In this document: piece after piece, positions 36,901 to 48,136 of the stretch
How positions within the stretch are numbered: the first letter of the stretch is position 1
Layout: each line of letters starts with the position of its first letter
DNA from: Amborella trichopoda
Taxonomy: Eukaryota > Streptophyta > Magnoliopsida > Amborellales > Amborellaceae
Assembly (NCBI RefSeq): GCF_000471905.2
Contig: NW_006495933.1
Span: forward strand, 228,789-292,788
Reading direction: 5' to 3'
Length of the DNA stretch: 64,000 bases
The notes under the pieces: model-generated
Databases searched by the model: none
Seen by the model: the letters and a program-made list of their open reading frames with translations, nothing else
What the model was told of the DNA's origin: nothing
Made by a program: the position numbers and the translations under genes

Positions 36901-39900
36901 AATAGAGAGAGAAAATGTCTATCCCACTCTTATCAGTGATCCTGACAGTGTATATCTTGGACACAATGCTAGATTAAAATGTCTAGTATCAGATAAATCA
37001 TATATATCTGTTATTCTTTGTATTATTACAAATTTTATTAAGTTTCTATATTTTATTTATCCGGGTAGGAATTAATGCGCCTGCATCAAGGTGCATGGTG
37101 CATTAGACCCTCTAGTGCCTTGAACTGCATTTTGAATTTGATTGCCTTGGTAAAGACAGAAGAAAAATCTTTAGCTGATCCATGTATGCTATCCTGAATA
37201 GGTTTTTCCCTCACTCAGTTTAGCTCTTTTACATGTACAGGAAGATGAAATAAGGCAGCCAATGAGAGCACCACCTGGCGGATATGGTGCATACAATGCC
37301 TATATCACTGCTGCAACTAGGTATGCAGTACAAGGGGCACCTACATTATATGACCATCCAAGCTCGGTTTATGGAAGTGAGTTTTGCTTCTGCTTTTTAG
37401 AAGCCTCCTTTGTATGTTACTCATCTAAACAGCAGCTTTGGTTAAATTTGTAATTGATTTGCGTACATTTTAGGAGGTGTCTCTGGGGCAGCTCATGGGA
37501 TGGGAAAAAAGATCTTTATTGGTAGGCTTCCTCAAGAAGCTACTGTAGAAGATTTACGCCAGTACTTTGTGAAGTTTGGTCGTATCTTAGATGCATATAT
37601 TCCAAAGGTATGGATTTGCGCTTTCTGCATGGGTTTGGAGCTGTTTGATGGGGTAGCTATATCTAATATGCATGGTTTTCTATAACAAATCAGGATCCAA
37701 AAAGAACAGGCCACAGGGGCTTCGGTTTTGTGACGTTTGCGGAGGATGGTGTGGCTGAACGTGTATCTCGAAGAACACATGAGATTCATGGACAGCAGGT
37801 ATTGCATAAATTGAGAATTTGCTGGCTGGTGTATTTCTTCTTTTCTTTCCATAACCACCATAGCAGTTGTGATGTGAATAATTGACATTGTTCAAGGAGT
37901 CAACATTCAACTTAAGCATCCTTATAAATAGCTTTCTCTGCTCTTTGTTAACTAGATGGCTTCGAGCACAAAAAGATCTGAATGCGTTAATCTTTAGATT
38001 TTATCCATCTCTTACACGCCCTATATGTTGGGCTGTTACTTACACATGCCTCTGATATTGCCCAAGACAAGATCACCTGTGTCTGTATCCTTAAATTTCT
38101 GAAATATAGGGTTCTATCTCTCTTCCTCATATTTGTATCCAGATTTATATTTGTATCTGGTGTCTTAGGATTTGTTCTTGCATCTCATTGTTGGAACGAA
38201 TTCATGAAATTGTATATAAATGCAAGGTAACTACTCTTTTGAAGCTCATTTATTGAGCAATCTGGAGTAAGTAGTGATTGATAAATAAATTTTGTAACCT
38301 TAAGAAGATGTTCTATTTCATTTGGAGAAGGGTAATTAGTCAAAACATCCCCAGCATTTCTGATTTCCATAACGCTGTAAAATTATCCATAGGAAATCAA
38401 ATATCATGTCAATATTTGTTTCCTCATCCTACATCGTCTTTATGATGAGGTGGTCCATTACTAATAATATGGTGATGTTCACCATGTCATTCTTGTCTGT
38501 GCCCTGTCCTGTTTGAAGGTTCAGTAAAACAGCACTGATGATTGGGGCTCATGGCCTTTTTCACTGTGAATTATGAGCAAAGAGCACCTATGATAGAGCT
38601 CATGTCCTTTCCCATTGTGGATCTGCCGTAAATAAGAGGTTGTCGCATGGGTTTAAGTGAGAACATTGCACTGTTGACATGGAGCCTGAATGTCCCCTGC
38701 ATTGTCACATTGTTTAGAAAGCCTTATATTGTTGTCAAACAGTTGTTGAGGTTTTATTAGATCTCGGTGCACTGCCAAAGGATGCAGCATGATAGAACAT
38801 GTGTACGTGGATGTCTTCCTTCCTGATTTGGAGGCTAATGTCTATCTCGAAGATGCATTTGTCACACTTTGCATGCTTAAGTCTCATTCTGCATGCTTTT
38901 GACATAATATCTGAAAGGTCATAAACATGCGGTATAGAATATAGGGATGACATTATCTTGAAAATTCAGCCACATGCTAAGAAAAGGATTCTTCAAGCTC
39001 TTGACCTATAAGGAGAACATATGTCAAATTACCAAGGAGTCTGTCACTTTGCAAGATGGCTTGAGCGTGGCCTGTGTTGAGGTTTTATTAGATCTCTGTG
39101 CACTGCCAAAGGATGCAGCAAGACAGCACATGTGTACGTGGATGTCTTCCTTCCTGTTTTGGAGGCTAATGTCTATCTTGACGATGCATTTGTCACACTT
39201 TGCATGCTTAAGTCTCTTTCTGCATGCTTTTGACATAATATCTGAAAGATCATAAACATGCGATATAGAATATAGCAATGACATTATCTTGAAAATTCAG
39301 CCACTTGCTAAGAAAAGGATTCTTCAAGCTCTTGACCTATAGGGAGAACATGTGTCAAATTACTAAGGAGTCTGTCATTTTGCGAGGTGGCTTGAGCATG
39401 GGCTGAGTGGTGGATTAGCAGTGAAGTTATTGTGCTCATTGCCAGGTTTACGAACCAAGAGATTTGTCTTTTATGGGTTATGTTGTTCTGATATTCTGAT
39501 TTAATTTGTTGTTGATCAACCCGGTACCAATCAAGAGCTTTATCTTGTATGGGTTGATTATTCTGATATTCTGGTTTAATTTACGTTGATCAACTTGGCA
39601 GCCTTTATGTGATTGCCGAGTGCTAATGAAACCGACGGGGAGGTTCTATAGGACGGCTGTAAGATTGGCCATGCTTTATGGATGGAATGTCAGGCGGTCA
39701 AGAAACAACATATCCATGAAATGAGAATAGTTAGGATGAGGATGTTGAGATGGATGAGTGGCAAGACACGAATGGAATGAATTTTGAATTAATACATTTG
39801 GGGGAAAGTAGGAGTAGCTCCAATGGGCGATAAAATGAGGGAAAATGGATTTAGGTGGGCTGGCCATGTGCAGCATCGACCTAGAATAACACTGATTGGG

Positions 39901-42900
39901 AGGAACAATATGGTTCAAGTGGAAAACTCTAAAAGGGCAAGGGGAATGAACAAAATGACATGGATTGAAGTAGAGAGAAGAGAGAGATATGATGACTTCT
40001 GATTTAATTGAGGGTATGGTCCTTGATAGAGCGTAATGGTGGAACATGATTCATATAAGATAAGGCTTGAATTATGATGATGATGATGAACTTGGCGGTT
40101 TTTGGGTGTTGATTTCATTCATAGAATACCAAATATTGGCTTAAGAGAATGATAAACAATAGGATGGAGTACAATTCCATTGGGATGACTTAGGGCTGGC
40201 AATGGATCGAGCCTGGGCTGGGCCAGCCTTGGACCTAGCCTGGCTCTAGTCAACCGAGCCAAAGAGGCCATGGCCAGGCCTATTTGGGCCAGACCGGGCC
40301 GGTCCTAATACACTCAAATAAAATGTACGAAAAGAACTAAAGAAAAAATTGGGCAGGACATGGCTGGGGCCGTCTATCGGGCCACAGTGGCTCAACCCTG
40401 GCCTAGCCCAAATGTGGCCCAGGCACTAACCTGAAGATAAATCCATTAGAAGGCATGTTGATGAGGTGGTAGAGCTTTTCTGTTCTGATACTGCCTGGAT
40501 GACTACATATTATCAATGGTGTGTTTACTCAAATTTTGTCAATGAACTGCCTCGAGGACCTTTATCCTTTCAGTTTTGAATGGTATGTGCATATTCCTTT
40601 AAACTGCTTCGTAAACCCGATGCTTCTTCAAAACTTGCCTTTTTTCCTGGTTAACCTTCTCATTAAAAGGGCACTAGTTTCGTGGTCGTAAATGCCTTTT
40701 TTTCTAATGCTTCTCCTGTTTGGTGGTTTAGTAATGTTTCTGACGGGAATCAGGTCATGCTGCATGCCCCTCAACGAGAGATACAAGCAGCAATGCCTAT
40801 ACCCTTTATGTAGAATCGTCCTCAAACAAGCCGAAAAGTAAAAACGTCAAAAATGAAAGACTCTGTGAGGATCTTCAACCTGATCTTGTGGTACCAAGAA
40901 TCATGCAGACTTTTGTCTTGAAATAAAGCATGATCAGTGAAATGAGAATGAGAGTTATAATGAATCCTCACTGGACTTGGGAATTACGAATCTTGTCAAG
41001 TAAAAGCTGTGCTATTTTTTATTATCTCATACAACTGTTGTTTTGTGTCAGGCTATTTCTAGTATGTATTATGGTTTTGTCCTGAATGTTGCTGCTACTT
41101 ATGATTGTCACACATTTTTTCAATCATTCTGTCGACTCAAGTGGTGGAAATCCTCATATGATTGAGAACTCAGACCCTGGAGAAAAACATGCTGATGCTT
41201 GTACTGTTTTTTTGAAGAGAAGGTTAACTAGCTGATGCTTGTATTGTTGCATAAGTGAAATTGTTTATTTGTTCCAAATGTTTGTATAAAAGTCATCTGT
41301 AGTTTGTATAGTTTTGTAGTTACAATGGGCAAAACATGGGATTGCTCACAAAACAACCCAATATTAGTGTCCTAGTTGAATTGTATACATACACTACTCT
41401 CGGTGGCAACCTTGAAGAATTGGAAACTGTACCAGTTAGATGTCAAGAATATGCTTCTCCGTGGGGAAATTGAATGTCACTTTCTTTTGGTCTTCCTTGA
41501 AAGTAAGAATCGCAGGACTAATCTTCAACTTTAAGGAAGGCTAAGTGGTCCCTAATCATGGCTTAAAAACTTCAGTGTCACAATTGCATCTTTTGGTTAT
41601 ACTTGTAAAGACATATCCACCTATTCTATGCTTTATGAAGAATGGCAACAGGAGCTGCTTTTTACACAAAGCAGCATCTAGATGACCTGTTTCACATCCA
41701 GGAATTGTGGTAGTTGTAATGTTCCCTTGGAGAATGTAATGACAATGCTAAATAATGTTATATCCATTTTATAGAGAAATATGGTCTTATGTGACAGGAA
41801 ATACTGAATCATCGATAGACATCCTATAAGCAAATTACTATCTGAACATCGCATAGTCATAAGTGTTGTGAGTCAATTATGAATCTCCTAGGATAGCATA
41901 TCTTGATGCAATTTATAGGATTCTGTTGTGTTTTATGATCGTCTTCACTAGAGTGTTGCTCTTCATACTCGTTTTAGCAAGAAGTGTAGTATAGGGTCTT
42001 CAATCGAACCAGTATGGACCATTCAGAATTATATCTTCCTTGCTTCCATTCCCAATACACTCTCCAGTATTGCACTAGTGTAGTTTGGGTTACCAAGACT
42101 TGGAGAATGTCAGTAATAGGTGTTCAACTCACCTACTTGCCAGGTCACGTCTACTTCACTGTGTGCTTTGTCTAGAACCACGTAAGAGTAGTAAAATGTT
42201 TTTTAAAAAGGGTAGACGATGAAACTATGGGGTACTAATTTTGTGAATTTGGTATGTGAGCTCACCTCCCTTTTCTTATCTTTGTTTTACGCGAGGTCAC
42301 AAAAGAACAAAGAAAACTCTAAAAGAAATAGATGTTGATGGAAGCATAGTTGGCAAACTCAGCCGGCTGACCCGGGACTTGTCTGGATTGGACCATTCTT
42401 TGTCAATTCCCAGTCCAGCTGGGTCGAACTACTACTTCTTTTACTGGAAGTTGAAAGCTTATTCAAAATTACTTTAAATGTCAAGTTAAAAGTGGCCCTG
42501 TGAAGTTGTAACTGGGTATGTATTTGCATTCGTGTTTAGCATTCTATTTTTTTTTTTTTTTAAGCATTCTACGGTTACCTTTGGCATTCTACTTAATATT
42601 GGGCACTATCAGATACCACATAAACATCTGAAATATATGCGAGCACTATATTGCTAGGGAAGGTAACCTGTACACAAAAGCATGTATTATGTGTGTAGTT
42701 GGTAGCTGTGGATTTGAAAAATCAATGCCTCGAGTAAGTTCATCATCTAGTGGCATGTTGCTTGTGGCTTTCTCACTACCTCGATTTTCGTACCTCTTCC
42801 ATGGCCAGCCTTCTGGGACTTTCTTACCATGAAATTCCAAGCTTGGTGGTCCCAATTACAGATTTTTTTTTCCTTGATGTCAGGGGCTGTTAGAGAATGA

Positions 42901-43733
42901 AGGGCTGTTGTTATTTTTGTTTGTGTAGGAAAGCAGCCTGAGGGATAAAACCAAAAAAAAAAAACCAAAATAGTATTGAAAAGTATCCTGGATGGGTTTT
43001 TTTATGACGGAATTATTTTAAGTCCATAATCACAGTCTGCTTGTGCATGCATGCCTTTGCCTATTATATCCGATCTCGATATCTACCTCATGTATTTTTG
43101 ATTTGTTGATATATCTAAATAATGCATGTAAAGTGAACGTGACAAGCTTTGCAATCATCATCAACAAATCCTATATATTGGGAACTTCGAAGTAAATTTA
43201 GGAGATTCATCCTTTCATTCATATCACAGATGTTGAGTAGAATGCTTCATCTCTCAGATTTTTTTCAAATTTCTACAAGTTGAATGTCAAAAAGTAGTAC
43301 GCTGGCTCGCATTCAGATATTTTTTTGTGCTTCTACCAACCATGACTTCTAGTTGGAATAACTCGTGACCTAATGCTTATATGAGGTATGTATGTCTTAC
43401 GATACTACACTATGCAGGTAGCCATAGACTCTGCGACACCACTCGATGACACGGGAACAAGTGGGCCTTTTGTGAGTGATGCAATTGAGCCAATGGCCGG
43501 TGGCTATGGAGGTCCAATGAGAGGTTATGGTCGGATTTACAACGGAAACATGGATTTTGAGGATGTGAGTATAATAGATAGATAGTATTATAGTCCTATT
43601 TTGAGAATGTGCTGTAATTCCCACGTTCTATTCCGGAAAGTATGAAATTTTTTTTTTTTCTTGATAGTGGGGTTATGTCAACGGCGGAGGTGGACGTACG
43701 TCAAGAATGGATTGGAGGTACCGGCCTTATTAG
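17027..43733 (+). CDS. Three-RRM RNA-binding protein (plant hnRNP A/B-like), 363 aa, 13 coding exons
   Basis: Exons read from splice sites and frame: 17027-17044, 17206-17295, 19459-19524, 23979-24044, 24204-24289, 24460-24505, 28453-28507, 36166-36242, 37241-37376, 37474-37607, 37694-37798, 43418-43564, 43668-43733 (stop TAG). All joins keep frame and give 363 codons. RRM1 is about residues 4-80 (RNP1 RGFGYVTF at 44-51), RRM2 92-168 (IFVARI; RGIGFVTY at 132-139) and RRM3 226-300 (IFIGRL; RGFGFVTF at 266-273). A Gly/Tyr-rich linker precedes RRM3, and the tail is Gly-rich and ends in WRYRPY. The order and ending resemble a conserved plant family that I recall as Arabidopsis At4g36960-like. A role in nuclear RNA binding or processing is inferred from the family. 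ATG 17027 was chosen because it starts RRM1 directly. No damage is visible. Confidence 0.9.
17502..17538. repeat. (ATT)n microsatellite in intron 2
   Basis: Twelve or so perfect TTA units, preceded by related imperfect trinucleotide sequence from about 17421. Confidence 0.9.
17814..17933 (+). repeat. 60-bp tandem duplication in intron 2
   Basis: Two copies start at 17814 and 17874, each beginning GAGAGCATGATGAGATTGT and ending CTGTCTGCTA. They differ at only a few bases. Confidence 0.85.
20481..22115 (+). repeat. Tandem duplication of about 560 bp in intron 3, second copy interrupted
   Basis: Copy 1 (about 20481-21037) and copy 2 (about 21038-22115) share several blocks in order: TTTCTTTGGTTTGACTATCC, CCATGACCTCTGGGGC, CATCCTTCTTGTTACTTGC and CCTGCCTTTTTCAGTATCTG. 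Copy 2 holds extra DNA, a gap and a TA microsatellite in its middle. TA repeats lie in both copies (about 20838-20863 and 21892-21936). Confidence 0.8.
21594..21798. other. Assembly gap
   Basis: There are 205 Ns within the second copy of the intron 3 duplication, beside a TA microsatellite. Confidence 0.95.
26128..28265. mobile_element. Mutator-like non-autonomous element (2.14 kb) in intron 6
   Basis: The left end GGGAAAAGTTTATATTGAGC... and the right end ...GCTCTATACAAACCACACCC form terminal inverted repeats of about 50 bp, sharing the core GAGCC(T/G)AGGCTCTAAACAA and a TTTGAGCC/TTAGAGCC block. Flanks TTCTTTTAA (left) and TTCCTTTTAA (right) could be an altered target duplication of about 9 bp, which is the Mutator size. 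There is no transposase ORF. The interior is an array of GGAATC/GATTCC palindromes plus a 132-bp duplication. Its right end is 187 bp before exon 7. Confidence 0.7.
26639..26900 (+). repeat. 132-bp tandem duplication inside the Mutator-like element
   Basis: Copies start at 26639 and 26771, each beginning GAGCATAGGGAGAGCAGAAA and ending ATAAAATCAAAATTTAAAAT. Only a few bases differ. Confidence 0.85.
28359..28411 (-). mobile_element. RTE-type LINE/SINE 3' tail, minus orientation
   Basis: An (ATC)n run is followed by TTATCCCAACTATTTGGGGT. On the minus strand this reads ACCCCAAATAGTTGGGATAA then (GAT)n, the common 3' end of plant RTE LINEs and their dependent SINEs. It is a tail-only remnant 42 bp before exon 7. 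Confidence 0.6.
28917..28965 (+). mobile_element. RTE-type LINE/SINE 3' tail, plus orientation
   Basis: CCACCCCAAATAATTGGGAT, AAGGCTTG and then (GAT)n form the same 3' end as the minus-strand copy at 28359-28411, now on the + strand. Exon 7 lies between the two. Confidence 0.6.
32922..33056 (+). repeat. 67-bp tandem duplication in intron 7
   Basis: Two copies begin CTATAATGG at 32922 and 32989 and end GAGGAGATAAAGCT. The second has a one-base insertion. It overlaps the 3' end of the minus-strand ORF. Confidence 0.85.
33030..33503 (-). pseudogene. Unrecognised 157-codon ORF, possible fragment of a plastid-targeted protein gene
   Basis: The ORF opens MASSTSMPTTTNTPPNLLLS, a Ser/Thr-rich, acid-poor start that looks like a chloroplast transit peptide. 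It then has a charged block with QAETELEKELTPLAVLCSAL, and ends SFISSNAL at a TAG. I do not recognise the family. It is antisense to and inside intron 7 of the RRM gene, has no visible promoter or introns, and its last 9 codons overlap a tandem duplication in which the first copy lacks this stop. It may be a captured or retrocopied gene fragment, or chance. Confidence 0.3.
36243..37240 (+). other. Intron 8 with non-canonical GC-AG ends
   Basis: Exon 8 ends CCCAAG at 36242 and is followed by GCAAAT, not GT. The acceptor is TGTACAG at 37240. Using this GC donor joins ...DRATPK to EDEIRQ in frame, which fits the conserved protein. No in-frame GT donor nearby gives an equally good join. GC-AG introns are a known minor class in plants. 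Confidence 0.75.
38745..39400 (+). repeat. 331-bp tandem duplication in intron 11
   Basis: Copies start at 38745 and 39076, beginning GTTGAGGTTTTATTAGATCT. Shared blocks include GATGTCTTCCTTCCTG, TTTGTCACACTTTGCATGCT and AGAAAAGGATTCTTCAAGCT. A smaller duplication of about 75 bp (units with GATATTCTG...TTGATCAAC) follows at about 39459-39600. Confidence 0.85.
39631..40090 (+). mobile_element. RTE-type LINE, 3' remnant
   Basis: The sequence reads, with frame breaks, FYRTAVRLAMLYG, then MRMLRWMSGKTRME, then GKVGVAPMGDKMRENG(F)RWAGHVQHRP. This is the C-terminal end of plant RTE LINE polyproteins. It continues to a short 3' end AAGGCTTGAATTATGATGAT with a (GAT)n tail. It is 5'-truncated, as usual for LINEs, and inserted in intron 11 in the sense direction. 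Confidence 0.75.
40191..40496. mobile_element. Candidate small hAT-type element
   Basis: The element begins TAGGGCTGGCAATGG, a typical hAT MITE terminus, and is rich in GGCC/GGGCC. The 8 bases before it (GGATGACT, 40183-40190) recur exactly at 40497-40504, fitting an 8-bp hAT target duplication. The right terminus is degenerate (ends ...CTGCCT), so the boundary is uncertain. Confidence 0.45.
40505..43417 (+). other. Remainder of intron 11
   Basis: This is non-coding intronic DNA with poly(T) and poly(A) runs (about 42549-42563 and 42952-42964). I see no gene or clear element. Confidence 0.6.
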
Positions 43734-44550
43734 TAATCCTTGAGTGTTTGGAAAATGCATGCCTGTGGGTGCTTATATACCTGACAATTTTACTTGGATG
43801 TAGTGTCTTCATGAATTCAACTTGTTTTAATTTTTCCTCTTATATGACTTAATGAGCTAAAACAACATGCAATACGACTTCCTGACCCAGCCGTATTATG
43901 GATCGTTGTTGTACCACTCATTCATTTATCTTAAATGCGTGCATTGAGTGTGTTGCAAATTATTTTAGGGCTTGTGCTTGGGTCTTTCTTGGCGGAGTAA
44001 AGTTTGAGGTTTTTGCTTGTGAATGGGAGAATACGACCGCGTTTCTCTCTCTCTCTCTCTCTCTCTCAAGATAGCCCCATAGCGTAGGTTGTCGTAACAA
44101 TTAATCAATGCCTGACTGCGCAAATGGAATTGTTGGTGGTTGCTCAGACATCAATCGATGAAGATGTTTTATTTTGTTTTTGATATTGAGATGAACTGCT
44201 GAAATGATTAAAAAAAAAACTGAATGCATCTCATGTGCTCATCTTATCTTCGTTGCGATGCGTATGCATCTTCCTTTTTTTAAATAGAGTATGCTATATT
44301 CATGGTGATTTGCCTTCCACCAGAAAAGTTGGGGAAGTTGGAAATAAGTGAATATTATAATGAGGAAGCAGGATGAAAAACCGTGTGCGCTTTCCAATGG
44401 AAAAGCCATCTGTTATAACGGAGTTTGAAGCTTGCAACAATTAATTATTCTTAATTGAATTTGAAGCTTGCAATAATTATTTAGTCTTCCATGGGAGATG
44501 CCATACGCCAGGATTTTTTATGGCCTAAGGGATTTGACCATAAGAAAATG
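43734..44550 (+). other. 3' UTR and downstream flank of the RRM gene
   Basis: The 3' UTR is expected just after the stop at 43733. I see no canonical AATAAA in the first 450 bases, so the poly(A) site is unplaced. A CT microsatellite lies at about 44044-44068. Confidence 0.5.
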
Positions 44551-44777
44551 AGTTTTGCGAGATCTGGTTCTTTGGACGCAGTCCTTTGAACTCCTTTAAA
44601 GGGATTCCTTAGTTTTGCGACATCTGGTTCTTTGGACGTAGTCCTATGAACTCCTATAAAGGGATTCCTTAAGAACACTTTTGAAGGTAAACTCCAGCCT
44701 CAATAGACCTAAACCCATTGAAGCCTCATTACAGAGACCTCAATAGACATAAACCCATTGAAGCCTCATTACATAGA
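44551..44777 (+). repeat. Two adjacent tandem duplications (60 bp and 40 bp)
   Basis: The 60-bp units at 44551 and 44611 begin AGTTTTGCGA and end AAAGGGATTCCTT. The 40-bp units at about 44698 and 44738 contain CAATAGAC and AAACCCATTGAAGCCTCATT. Confidence 0.85.
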
Positions 44778-44839
44778 CCTCCATTGCTGGTGGGTAAAAC
44801 TTTATTTCAAGGGAAAATTATAAAGAACCCCCAAGACTA

Positions 44840-45540
44840 AAGTGCAATTTGGCAGGCGTCAGCACTTTACAAAGTGCGGTTCGACAATAGAGCTCTGGCA
44901 CTGTACATTCGGTAGGGTTTTGGCACTGTGTAAAATGTAAAATGCGGTTTGGCAGTTGTGCAGTCCCAGCAAAAATGCGGTTTTGGCAGTTGCAAAGGGT
45001 AGTTCCCACAAAAATGATGTAAAATGCAGTCTGACAGTTGCAAAAGGCAGTCCGGCAGTAGATGTTATTGGATTTTAAGATTTCGATGGTAGTCCTTTGT
45101 AGTCCGGCAGTAAATGTTATTGGATTCTAGGATTTTGGCAAAAGGCAGTCCGACAGTGTGTAAAATGCGGTTTGGCAGTAGATGTTACTAGATTCTAGGA
45201 TTTCAGCAAAGGGCAGTCAGGTAATAGATGTTATAGGATGTCCACAATCCGGTTGTCTAGGATGTCCAGCAGTAGATGTTACTCTAAAGGTAGTCCGGTC
45301 GTACTCGGTTTCGATTCGGTAGTTATCTTAGGGCGGTCTGGGTAGTCCGTTCGTACTCAGTTTTGATTCTGTAGTTATCTTAAGGCGGTCCGGTACTTGC
45401 GCTCAGCAGTTATCTTAGTAGTTATCTTAGGGTTGGCACTTACGTTTCGGAGATGTGATGGTGCACTCCGACAACGTGCTACTAGGTCTTTGGCGATGTG
45501 ATGGTGCACTCCGGCAATGTGCGACTAGGTCCAAAAGTCA
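44840..45540 (+). repeat. Degenerate GGCAGT minisatellite
   Basis: Irregular units are built on AAAATGCGGTTTGGCAGT and CAGTCCGGCAGTAGATGTTA, with many variants of TCCGGCAG/TTTGGCAG. The last part shifts to AGTTATCTTAGGGCGGTC-like and GATGTGATGGTGCACTCCG units. No coding is seen. Confidence 0.7.
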
Positions 45541-45542
45541 AC

Positions 45543-45750
45543 GTCAAATCTGGCCAAAATGATTTTTTGTGAACGGGAAGGGCATTTTTGTCTAAAAGAA
45601 ATGACTTTTTCCCCTGGGGTGCCCTTCTCGTCAAATCTGGCCAAAATGATTTTTCGTGCACGGGAAAGGCATTTCCATCTAAAAGAAATGACTTTTTCCC
45701 CTGGGGTGCCCTTCTTGTCTAAAAGAAATGACTTTTTCCCTTGGGGTTGC
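45543..45750 (+). repeat. 87-bp tandem repeat, about 2.4 copies
   Basis: Units start at 45543 and 45630 (GTCAAATCTGGCCAAAATGA), each holding AAAAGAAATGACTTTTTCCC. A partial third copy ends near 45750. Open frames across the array on both strands are products of the repetition. Confidence 0.85.
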
Positions 45751-48136
45751 ATAGAAAGTTTGTTTGGAGAAAACAGTGAGAAAAGTTAGGACGGGGTAAG
45801 TTGAATAGAAAATATGGTCTTGGGTTTTTTTTTTGTAATTTTCTCTAATTTCAATGGAAGTGTCAAGAACAATGAAGGAGAGCAGGCTTTGGGGCGGTTC
45901 CAAGGAACAATGAGGGTGAGTTATCTAGACCTTAAGTGGTCCTTTGACACCTTGGCAGGCAATAGAGGCTGAACTTTTGAGTTTGAAGCATGTGGTGCTT
46001 AATTTAGAGGGGGACTATTTAGAGGGGAATCATACTCATGTAATTATTGAGGAAGATTTCTTGAATGTTATCAAATATTGCAATAAAACCTTGGAAGATT
46101 GCCCAATGTCTTGCTGAAAGTTTTTATGCTGCAACAAATAGGGAGAGGAATACTTTAGCAGTCTCTTTAGCTAAGGTTGCCTCCTCCCCCTAATTTCTTT
46201 TTCTTTGCTATTTTTTCTTTTTATAAATGGATAGTTTACTCCCACAGGAAAAAGATAAGTAATTCAATGGGATTAGCATAAATTTCTCCTAAAAATATAT
46301 CACCAATTAACATGTGATATTTAGAAAATAACGTGTTACCTTGGCTGTTATATAAAAAGTTACGGGGATTGCAATTTGTCCCTACTTCTTTTCAATTTAG
46401 TAAACACCCATTCTTTTACTCGTTGCCCCGGGAATGTTATACCATAAGTATCTCTAGTAAAATGGTCAGAATCATGTTTAGCCATCCGATGTTAAATTTG
46501 ACAACTAGGAGTATATCACAAGATTAGAAAGATCATTTTGGATTTTAAATATGGTTAGTAATATACGTCCGTCGCCTGAATTCACACCTAACAATCTAGA
46601 GTGATTGTAGCCTTCCTGGACCAAAGGATGTTTTCTCTTTACAAATTCCAACCTAAAAAGGCAAATAGGAATATACAAAGTTTTGAGTGGCTAGGATTCC
46701 CAATTATGTGCATGGTTCAGCTCGCAACTCCTTACAAACAACAATACTGAAGGTCAGTAATTTGGAATCATCAAACATGGGCATTTATGATGTTAAAACC
46801 GGATATTTGATATCATTTAATTCAGAAAATCCAAATATTTGAAACTCTAGACTTGAACTTTTGTTCTGGAAAATCGATTTAAAATGTTGCACGGTAGTCC
46901 GTAATCTCTTACTCCATGTGCCATGCTCAATTAGCACTGAAAGACAATTCATGTGTGGATTATTTTTCCCTTTTCCTAGATAAAGTCGGGGAATTTTATC
47001 TAAACATCCCTCATAATATACCCACAATTATGAAAGTTTTCTTTAATTATAGTATATCACGCACATATCCTTTTGTATTTATTTTATCCATTCCAATTTT
47101 ACCCCCACTGCAGAGATTGAAAATCCTTGAAACTTTGGATTTTCAATATCCCTAAGCCCTCTGTTTTTTTTTTTTGAAGTCAATTTTTTTAGGGAAAAAA
47201 CCAAAGGCATTTCAGAAATTAAAAATCTGAAGTCACTCTTGACTTCGAATTCTTAATATCCAAAGTCCTTTTTTTTTTGTTTTCTAGGAAGTCATTTTTA
47301 AGAGAAAAAAAAAACAGAATTTAAAGAAAAATTAAGATGACTTTGGATATTGGAAATGCAAAGTATAGTGTGAGTTTGGACTTCAATCTCTTTGTTTTCT
47401 TCTCAAAATGATATAAAAAAAAAAAACCAAGATTACTTCAGAAATTGAAAATCAAAAGTTGTGTAAATCAAATTCTAAAGTGACTTTGGCTTTTTTTTTT
47501 CCAAAAAAGTGCTTTAAAAAAAAAAAACGATTACTTCAAATATTGAAAATCCGAGCTTATTAAGTAAGCATTGTGACTTCAGATTTTCGATCTCCGGGGC
47601 AGGATAAAATTTTTATAGAAAAAAGATGACAAAAAGAATACGCACATCTTCTATACGTAAAGCGCCAGCTCCCTTAAGGGAGTGCCTGTCGAAATAATAG
47701 AGATTCCATCTTGAGTTTTTCCCTCTTCATGGGCTCATGGCAAAAAAAAGAGACAACATATAAGGACCAAAAAAAAGCGCAAGTTCGACAGCAATTTTTT
47801 TGTGGTCGCGCAAGTATATATACTATCTGATAAAAATATTCCTCAGGATATATTTGATGTAGTGCCTAAATTTATAGAGAATTATTTCATTTCTTTAAAT
47901 ATATATTATTTATGTTTATTTGATGTTGTGGACAACATGTACAATACTAATGTAAAGGACCATACTATGTGTTTTTAGTTTGAAGCTAGAAAATATTACA
48001 GGTGGTTACGGAAATTTCAGCCATATTGCAATGTGATGAGGTGAAGTTTATTACTGATTTTTTGTCCTTTCTTCAATATGATATACCATACGATATATCA
48101 TAATAAATACAGTACAATACAATAACACATTAAATA
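45751..48136. other. Gene-free AT-rich stretch
   Basis: I see no gene. At about 47140-47600 there is a loose array of TTGAAGTCA / AAATTGAAAATC units separated by poly(A) and poly(T) runs, with frequent TTGGATATT/AATATCC arms that could pair. Confidence 0.5.

Larger units (their letters stand above)
37241..43733 (+). other. Exons 9-13: linker, RRM3 and Gly-rich tail
   Basis: Exon 9 (37241-37376) encodes a Gly/Tyr/Ala linker. Exons 10-12 (37474-37607, 37694-37798, 43418-43564) encode RRM3 and the start of the tail. Exon 13 (43668-43733) encodes WGYVNGGGG...WRYRPY. The split codon between exons 9 and 10 gives Arg. The 5.6-kb intron 11 (37799-43417) separates the last part of RRM3. Confidence 0.85.

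Noticed and set aside
45525-45903. Repeated frames with GTPGEKVISFR on the minus strand
   Set aside because: Frames arise from the 87-bp tandem repeat. Unit length is a multiple of three, so an open frame is kept by chance.
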